From Candidatus Aerophobota bacterium (GTDB taxonomy: Bacteria; Aerophobota; Aerophobia; Aerophobales; B3-G15): 8,964 nt of DNA. Made by a program: the position numbers and the translations under genes. The first letter of the stretch is position 1. Every line of letters starts with the position of its first letter. The stretch is taken from contig JAUWJJ010000028.1 of NCBI GenBank assembly GCA_030607765.1, positions 1 to 8,964 on the forward strand, read 5' to 3'. This document shows positions 5,615 through 8,964 of the stretch, in pieces. The notes below the pieces were generated by a model. The model was given only the letters and a program-made list of their open reading frames with translations, made no database searches and had not been told where the DNA came from.

Positions 5615-6559
5615 ATGAGTGTTGAAGTGGTTTCTGTAGGTGAGCTTTTAGTAGAAGTAATGAGGGAAAAGGTAGATCAACCCCTAAATACAGTGGGAAA
5701 TTTTGTTGGTCCTTTTCCCAGCGGGGCTCCGGCTATATTTGCCGATGCAGTGGCAAAATTGGGAGTGCAAAGTGGAATTATTGGGAGTGTGGGAGAAGAT
5801 GATTTCGGAAAGCTAATTTTGGAAAGATTAAGGCAAGATGGTGTTGATACAACTTATACTCGTTCCTTAAAAGATTATACTACAGGAGTAGCCTTTGTTA
5901 CCTATTTTAGTGATGGTAGCCGTAAGTTCATTTACCACCTTTCCCGGGCAGCCTCGGGAAAGATTAGCCTGAATCAAGTAAACAAAGGCTATTTATCAGG
6001 GGTAAAGTACCTGCATATAATGGGATCAAGTCTGTCTGTAAATGAGCAATGGCAAAGGGCCTGCTATAAAGCTGTAGAAATAGTTAAAAGGGGTGGAGGT
6101 AAGATTAGTTTTGATCCCAATCTTCGTCCGGAACTGTTAAGTGTGGAAAAGATAAGGCAGATTTGCCAGCCTGTTCTTTCTGCCTGCCAGCTTCTCCTGC
6201 CCAGCGAAGATGAGGCTAAGATGCTTACAGATACTAAAGATAGTCTCACCGCTTGCAAAAAATTGTTAAACTCTGGCCCAAAAATTGTTATTTTAAAACG
6301 CGGAGCTAAAGGCTCAGTTGTACTTACCCCTGATGAAAGAATAGAAGTTCCCTCCTTCAAGGTAAAGGAGGTAGACCCTACCGGTGCTGGTGACTGTTTT
6401 GATGCTGGAGTAGTTGTGGGTATGCTAAGAGGCTGGGACCTTAAAAAAATAGCTAAGTTTGCTAATGCGGTGGGAGCTTTAACTGTAACTAAAAAGGGGC
6501 CAATGGAAGGAACTCCCAGTTTAAAACAGGTAAACTATTTATTAGCTGCTGGAAAGTAA
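5615..6559 (+). CDS. PfkB-family sugar kinase (tagatose kinase or 2-keto-3-deoxygluconate kinase type)
   Basis: 314 residues, full length for the ribokinase/PfkB family, which transfers phosphate from ATP to a sugar hydroxyl in the cytoplasm. The N-terminal substrate region has GPFPSGAPAIFADAVAKLG (32-50) and IGSVGEDDFGKLILERLRQDGVD. FDPNLRPELL (166-175) is typical of the KDG-kinase/tagatose-kinase branch. The C-terminal signature DPTGAGDCFDAG (254-265) contains the anion hole GAGD and the catalytic base Asp260. The ending VTKKGPMEGTP (291-301) resembles proteins I recall annotated as tagatose kinase, but substrate cannot be fixed by eye; KDG, tagatose or fructose remain possible. It has its own likely promoter downstream of the inverted-repeat element, so it is probably separate from the surface-protein operon. 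It converges on the minus-strand glycosylase gene 88 bases away. No neighbouring sugar transporter or aldolase is visible. Confidence 0.93.
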   Translation: MSVEVVSVGELLVEVMREKVDQPLNTVGNFVGPFPSGAPAIFADAVAKLGVQSGIIGSVGEDDFGKLILERLRQDGVDTTYTRSLKDYTTGVAFVTYFSDGSRKFIYHLSRAASGKISLNQVNKGYLSGVKYLHIMGSSLSVNEQWQRACYKAVEIVKRGGGKISFDPNLRPELLSVEKIRQICQPVLSACQLLLPSEDEAKMLTDTKDSLTACKKLLNSGPKIVILKRGAKGSVVLTPDERIEVPSFKVKEVDPTGAGDCFDAGVVVGMLRGWDLKKIAKFANAVGALTVTKKGPMEGTPSLKQVNYLLAAGK

Positions 6560-6599
6560 AAAAATGGAAGGCAAGATACTCTTTTTATCCAATAAAAAT

Positions 6600-6651
6600 G
6601 TAGTGCAGACCTTTAGGTCTGCTTGCTGTGGATTTGAAATTTCTATGCTAC
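6600..6651. repeat. REP-like unit of a different stem family between convergent genes
   Basis: GTAG (6600-6603) is followed after one base by a perfect hairpin, GCAGACC-TTTA-GGTCTGC (6605-6622), and the unit closes with CTAC (6648-6651). The 52-bp GTAG-to-CTAC length matches the units near the RAYT gene, although the stem differs. The second half carries only a weak palindrome, GAAATTTC (6636-6643). The final CTA supplies the TAG stop of the minus-strand glycosylase gene. On the minus strand a TTTTT run lies six bases beyond the hairpin, so it might also help end transcription. Confidence 0.6.
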
Positions 6652-7295
6652 AGGTTATCCAGTTCTCTTTTTATTAGTTTGAGGTCTTCCTGGAATACAC
6701 TCTTCCAGTGTGCTCTGTATATACAGGCAGCAGGATGAAAGGTAGGGATAATTGCTGTGCTGTCATTAAATTGATAAACTTTTCCTCGCAGGTGGGTAAT
6801 ACCCTGGGTAGTATTTAAAAGCACCTGAGTGGAAAATTTACCCAGAGTGCAGATAATCCTGGGATTAATAGTCTTTATCTGCTCTCTTAGATAAGGAAGG
6901 CAAGCAGAGATTTCCTCAGGCTGGGGGTCTCGATTACCGGGAGGACGACACTTAATAACATTGGCAATGTAAATCTTATTATCAAAGATACCTTCTTTTT
7001 TAAGGCTTTCTCTTAAGAGTTTACCTGCCGCTCCCACAAAAGGCTTTCCCCTTAAATCTTCATCCTTTCCTGGAGCCTCTCCAATCAGCATTAGTTGTGA
7101 GTGAGGGTCCCCCTCTCCAAAAACCATATTTGTTCTGGTTTTATATAAACTGCACAGTTTACAGTTCTTCATACTCTGGTAAAAACTTTCCAGGGACACT
7201 TGGGGGTCTTCTTTTTTTTCCATTCCTATTTTTTCCTCAAGATAACAGCGAAAAAGCCTCACAACCTCTAAGTATTCAGAAATTAAATTTTCCAT
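6648..7295 (-). CDS. Uracil-DNA glycosylase, family 4 (4Fe-4S)
   Basis: 215 residues. It removes uracil from DNA in base excision repair. The four cluster ligands expected for family 4 are present: Cys45 and Cys48 (NCKLC), Cys116 (IKCRPPGNRDP) and Cys132 (ACLPYL). Motif 1 is GEAPGKDED (72-80), followed by GKPFVGAAGKLL (83-94). The C-terminal catalytic-loop motif is FHPAACIYR (186-194) with His187. Residues 1-40 form the usual helical, variable leader of such enzymes. Length is normal. No Shine-Dalgarno is visible before ATG 7295; Met25 is the next possible start but also lacks one. The gene follows the DUF4139-type gene by 75 bases on the same strand and may be cotranscribed with it. Its TAG stop is contributed by a REP-like unit, indicating that the repeat lies right against the coding end. 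Confidence 0.95.
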   Translation of the reverse strand: MENLISEYLEVVRLFRCYLEEKIGMEKKEDPQVSLESFYQSMKNCKLCSLYKTRTNMVFGEGDPHSQLMLIGEAPGKDEDLRGKPFVGAAGKLLRESLKKEGIFDNKIYIANVIKCRPPGNRDPQPEEISACLPYLREQIKTINPRIICTLGKFSTQVLLNTTQGITHLRGKVYQFNDSTAIIPTFHPAACIYRAHWKSVFQEDLKLIKRELDNL

Positions 7296-7333
7296 TATTT
7301 CGTGTGTTTCGTCTATCTAGTTTGTCTCTTCTA

Positions 7334-7365
7334 CGCATCAACGCATTATCGCATTCACGCATTTG
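7334..7365. repeat. 8-bp tandem repeat (CGCAT every 8 bases)
   Basis: CGCAT occurs at 7334, 7342, 7350 and 7358, exactly 8 bases apart, with variable triplets between (CAA, TAT within frame, TCA, TTG). It sits in the 75-base gap between two minus-strand genes. Next to it, TTTCGTG and TTTCGTC are repeated around 7299-7313. No known function is recognised. Confidence 0.6.
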
Positions 7366-7370
7366 CCTCT

Positions 7371-8507
7371 TCAATAGGTTGAAGGTTTTATAATCTGGTG
7401 GGGAAGTAAATTTTTACGGGTAATCTGGTAGTGTATTTTTCTTTCCTCCCCGGGGGGAATCTTTATCTCATACTTAATAAGGTGGGCATTCTCCTTGGTA
7501 TAGTCCTCGGGCTGGGAGATGAGCATCTCCCAGCTATCGGGAATATGCTCTCTTAGCTCAACTTTCACTTCTTCCTCTTTTAAATTTTTTAAGGTAATCT
7601 CATACTCTTCCTTGGTGTCGTAAACTTGAATATTCCCTCTCTCGTTTCTCCTTATGTCTATTCTTTTAAATTCCAGCATTTCTTTTTTTATTTGAATGTC
7701 CCGAACTTTTCCCACATATAGTCTCAATTCCTGATTAAAAGCTGTCCTCTTAATTTCATCCTCCCCTAAAAAACTTAACTCTCCCACCTTTTCTTGATAG
7801 ATTCTCACCCTTCCCGGAGGAATAAAATCTCTACTTAAGGGAGAGTTGGAACCGTTAAAAAATTGATACAGCATAACTATCTTATCTCCCCACTTTTCCC
7901 TGTCAAAGAGATATATTTTTTTCAGGGGAATATTTTCTACTTTAAAATGAGGTAATCTTTTTTCTTCCCCGTTTTTTATATCTATTTGCCAGTGAGTTTT
8001 ATCCTCACTAAAGAAATCCACCTTCCTAAAATCCTCCCCACTTTGGTTGCGGATGGTAAAATAAGCTTCAAGAGAAGTTTTATCTTCCTTCTCATTTACC
8101 TTAGCTTGATACTGATCATAGCTTTCCCAGCCGTCAAGGAGGTAAGAGATCTCTACCAGTTCCCCTCCTTCCTTCACACTGTCAACTTCCCAGATAAGGG
8201 AAGTTGCCTGATTTAAAGAAGAAATTTCCCTTAGAATGCTTATTTTCTCCGGCTCCTCTAAAAAACAAATTTTAACTGAATCTGGCTCAATTTTTGCCCC
8301 CTCCCAGTCAAAATTAACCTCATTTAACCCTGCCTTTAAATTTAGATAGTGCTGTTCTCGAATAAAGCTGAGGTTCTCCTCATAGATAGTTACTATTACC
8401 CTGGAGGCAGGGGAAATAATGGAAAAACTTATATGAGCTATCCCGGGATAAAAACAAAAGCTAATTCCCACCAGCACTAAAGTTCCAATAACTAAAAATT
8501 TTCTCAT
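7371..8507 (-). CDS. Exported DUF4139 domain-containing protein
   Basis: 378 residues with an N-terminal signal peptide or anchor (residues ~1-24). The N-terminal beta region VIVTIYEENLSFIREQHYL...LKAGLNEVNF (37-66) and KIEPDSVKI (72-80) match the opening of DUF4139 proteins. WEVDSVKEGGELVEISYL (106-123) leads into the main domain. PPGRVRIYQEKVGELSFLGE (230-249) and LRLYVGKVRDI (261-271) are its most recognisable part, and YEITLKNLKEEEVKVELREH (302-321) with IPPGEERKIHYQI (350-362) closes it. The family is of unknown function, mostly predicted to be exported. Members are commonly 450-550 residues, so this one is compact; the region around 125-180, normally a longer strand-rich insert, is short. 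No strong Shine-Dalgarno precedes ATG 8507. A possible promoter, overlapping a repeat remnant, lies just upstream. Confidence 0.85.
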   Translation of the reverse strand: MRKFLVIGTLVLVGISFCFYPGIAHISFSIISPASRVIVTIYEENLSFIREQHYLNLKAGLNEVNFDWEGAKIEPDSVKICFLEEPEKISILREISSLNQATSLIWEVDSVKEGGELVEISYLLDGWESYDQYQAKVNEKEDKTSLEAYFTIRNQSGEDFRKVDFFSEDKTHWQIDIKNGEEKRLPHFKVENIPLKKIYLFDREKWGDKIVMLYQFFNGSNSPLSRDFIPPGRVRIYQEKVGELSFLGEDEIKRTAFNQELRLYVGKVRDIQIKKEMLEFKRIDIRRNERGNIQVYDTKEEYEITLKNLKEEEVKVELREHIPDSWEMLISQPEDYTKENAHLIKYEIKIPPGEERKIHYQITRKNLLPHQIIKPSTY

Positions 8508-8542
8508 TTTATTTATCTTACTTAAAGATTTACCCTGGTTTT

Positions 8543-8570
8543 AATTTAATATAAACTAAAAATTTGTCCA
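8543..8570 (-). promoter_or_regulatory. Weak candidate promoter of the DUF4139-type gene
   Basis: On the minus strand TGGACA (8570-8565) is separated by 16 bases from TAAATT (8548-8543), matching the consensus at five and four of six positions. A start near 8536 would give a ~30-base leader. The -35 box lies inside a repeat-end remnant. Confidence 0.3.
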
Positions 8571-8585
8571 GTAGAGACCTGACTC
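8563..8585. repeat. Remnant of the GGGGTCAGGTCT inverted-repeat family
   Basis: GAGACCTGAC (8574-8583) is identical to the core of the right end at 5521-5548, and the flanks are diverged (TTTGTCCAGTA before it). Only a right end is visible, so this is a solo or decayed copy. Confidence 0.45.
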
Positions 8586-8593
8586 TCCTTTAG

Positions 8594-8863
8594 TTAATCT
8601 CCACTCTGTTCAGTGATAATGAGACCCTCAATGTAAATGGGAATTCCCTTTTCAGCTCTATCTGCCTCCCACCACTTCAAAAGCTTTTCTCCTCCAACTT
8701 TATCAATGTTAAGGTTTACATCTAAAGCCTTTTCCTCAGTCAGGGCAGTAGCTTTTTGGGAAGTAAATAAAGGTTTAAACAGCAAAGCTACTAAAGCTAC
8801 AGCTATCACTGTGAGAACGACTTTACTGTACCGGTCTAATCTATGAGTTATAACTTGTTGCAC
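8594..8863 (-). CDS. Small single-pass membrane protein of unknown function
   Basis: 89 residues. It starts at a GTG (8861-8863) chosen because a strong Shine-Dalgarno, AGGAGG (8870-8875 on the plus strand as CCTCCT), lies 6 bases upstream. Residues 8-14 (RLDRYSK) precede one hydrophobic segment (VVLTVIAVALVALLFKPLF, 15-33), then a soluble tail outside the membrane with DVNLNIDKVGGEKLLKWWE (48-66) and GIPIYIEGLI (73-82). I recall similar small proteins with LDR[YF][ST]K before the membrane segment, a VDVNL...GG stretch and an LPV-I ending in many genomes, none with a known role. A good promoter lies upstream. It is followed 86 bases later by the DUF4139-type gene on the same strand. Confidence 0.82.
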   Translation of the reverse strand: MQQVITHRLDRYSKVVLTVIAVALVALLFKPLFTSQKATALTEEKALDVNLNIDKVGGEKLLKWWEADRAEKGIPIYIEGLIITEQSGD

Positions 8864-8900
8864 CTTGCACCTCCTTTAAAAAAATTTATCTCTTGCTAAT

Positions 8901-8929
8901 AATATATCACTTACAATTCATACTGTCCA
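8901..8929 (-). promoter_or_regulatory. Probable sigma-70 promoter of the small membrane protein gene
   Basis: On the minus strand TGGACA (8929-8924) and TATATT (8906-8901) are exactly 17 bases apart, each matching five of six consensus positions. Transcription would start near 8894, about 30 bases before the GTG start and upstream of the strong Shine-Dalgarno. Confidence 0.6.
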
Positions 8930-8940
8930 GAATAGTAGTA

Positions 8941-8964
8941 GGGGTCAGCCCTTGACATTGGACA
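8941..8964. repeat. Left-end-like sequence of the GGGGTCAG repeat family, cut by the window edge
   Basis: GGGGTCAGCCCTTGACATTG resembles the left end of the element at 5442 (GGGGTCAGGTCTCAACATTT): 16 of the first 20 bases match. The rest of this copy would lie beyond the window. Confidence 0.5.

Noticed and set aside
6605..6622. Ordinary Rho-independent terminator for the sugar kinase
   Set aside because: No T-run follows the hairpin on the plus strand, and the GTAG/CTAC borders fit a REP-like unit better; a minor terminator role on the minus strand is not excluded.
7097..7393. Plus-strand reading frame of 98 codons
   Set aside because: It is antisense to the well-supported glycosylase gene, with no recognisable domain.
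8637..8846. Plus-strand reading frame of 69 codons
   Set aside because: It mirrors the small membrane protein gene, which has a strong ribosome-binding site and a good promoter on the other strand.

Overview
The window looks like a piece of a moderately AT-rich genome from an uncultured Gram-negative (diderm) bacterium. The evidence is a PorV/PorQ-type outer-membrane protein gene, several secreted beta-rich proteins with Sec signal peptides, and a secreted protein ending in a FlgD-Ig / type IX-like C-terminal domain. The gene style recalls candidate phyla such as Omnitrophota or Aerophobota, but that is an impression and the sequence does not prove a lineage.

Layout. Positions 1-1227 hold the 3' part of a secreted-type protein made of six ~47-residue propeller-like repeats followed by a beta domain. 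Positions 1234-2674 hold three clusters of REP-like hairpins (1234-1366, 1821-1901, 2517-2674). They surround a REP-associated tyrosine transposase (RAYT, 1383-1787) and a small secreted protein (1947-2483) whose domain resembles the C-terminal domain of the first gene. Positions 2691-5437 continue on the plus strand with a small secreted Ig-like protein, a 424-residue multidomain secreted protein with a sorting-type C-terminus, and a PorV-family gene interrupted by one in-frame TAG. Positions 5438-5614 hold a 107-bp inverted-repeat (MITE-like) element and a probable promoter. Positions 5615-6559 encode a PfkB sugar kinase. It converges on a minus-strand group: a family 4 uracil-DNA glycosylase (6648-7295), a DUF4139-type exported protein (7371-8507) and a small single-pass membrane protein (8594-8863).

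How it fits together. The plus-strand block 1947-5437 reads as a cell-surface locus: secreted beta-sandwich proteins, a possible sorted adhesin and an outer-membrane partner. REP clusters sit in most of its first gaps. The kinase and the minus-strand genes look like ordinary housekeeping or accessory genes with no clear link to that locus.

The most distinctive signal is the RAYT/REP system. Hairpins come in ~50-bp convergent pairs bounded by GTAG and CTAC. Read from the GTAG side the loop is always TT or TC, while the stem sequence varies with compensating changes. A 55-bp identical direct repeat flanks the transposase. A second repeat family, with ends like GGGGTCAGGTCT, recurs at 5442-5574, 8563-8585 and 8941-8964, and appears to supply or lie next to -35 boxes.
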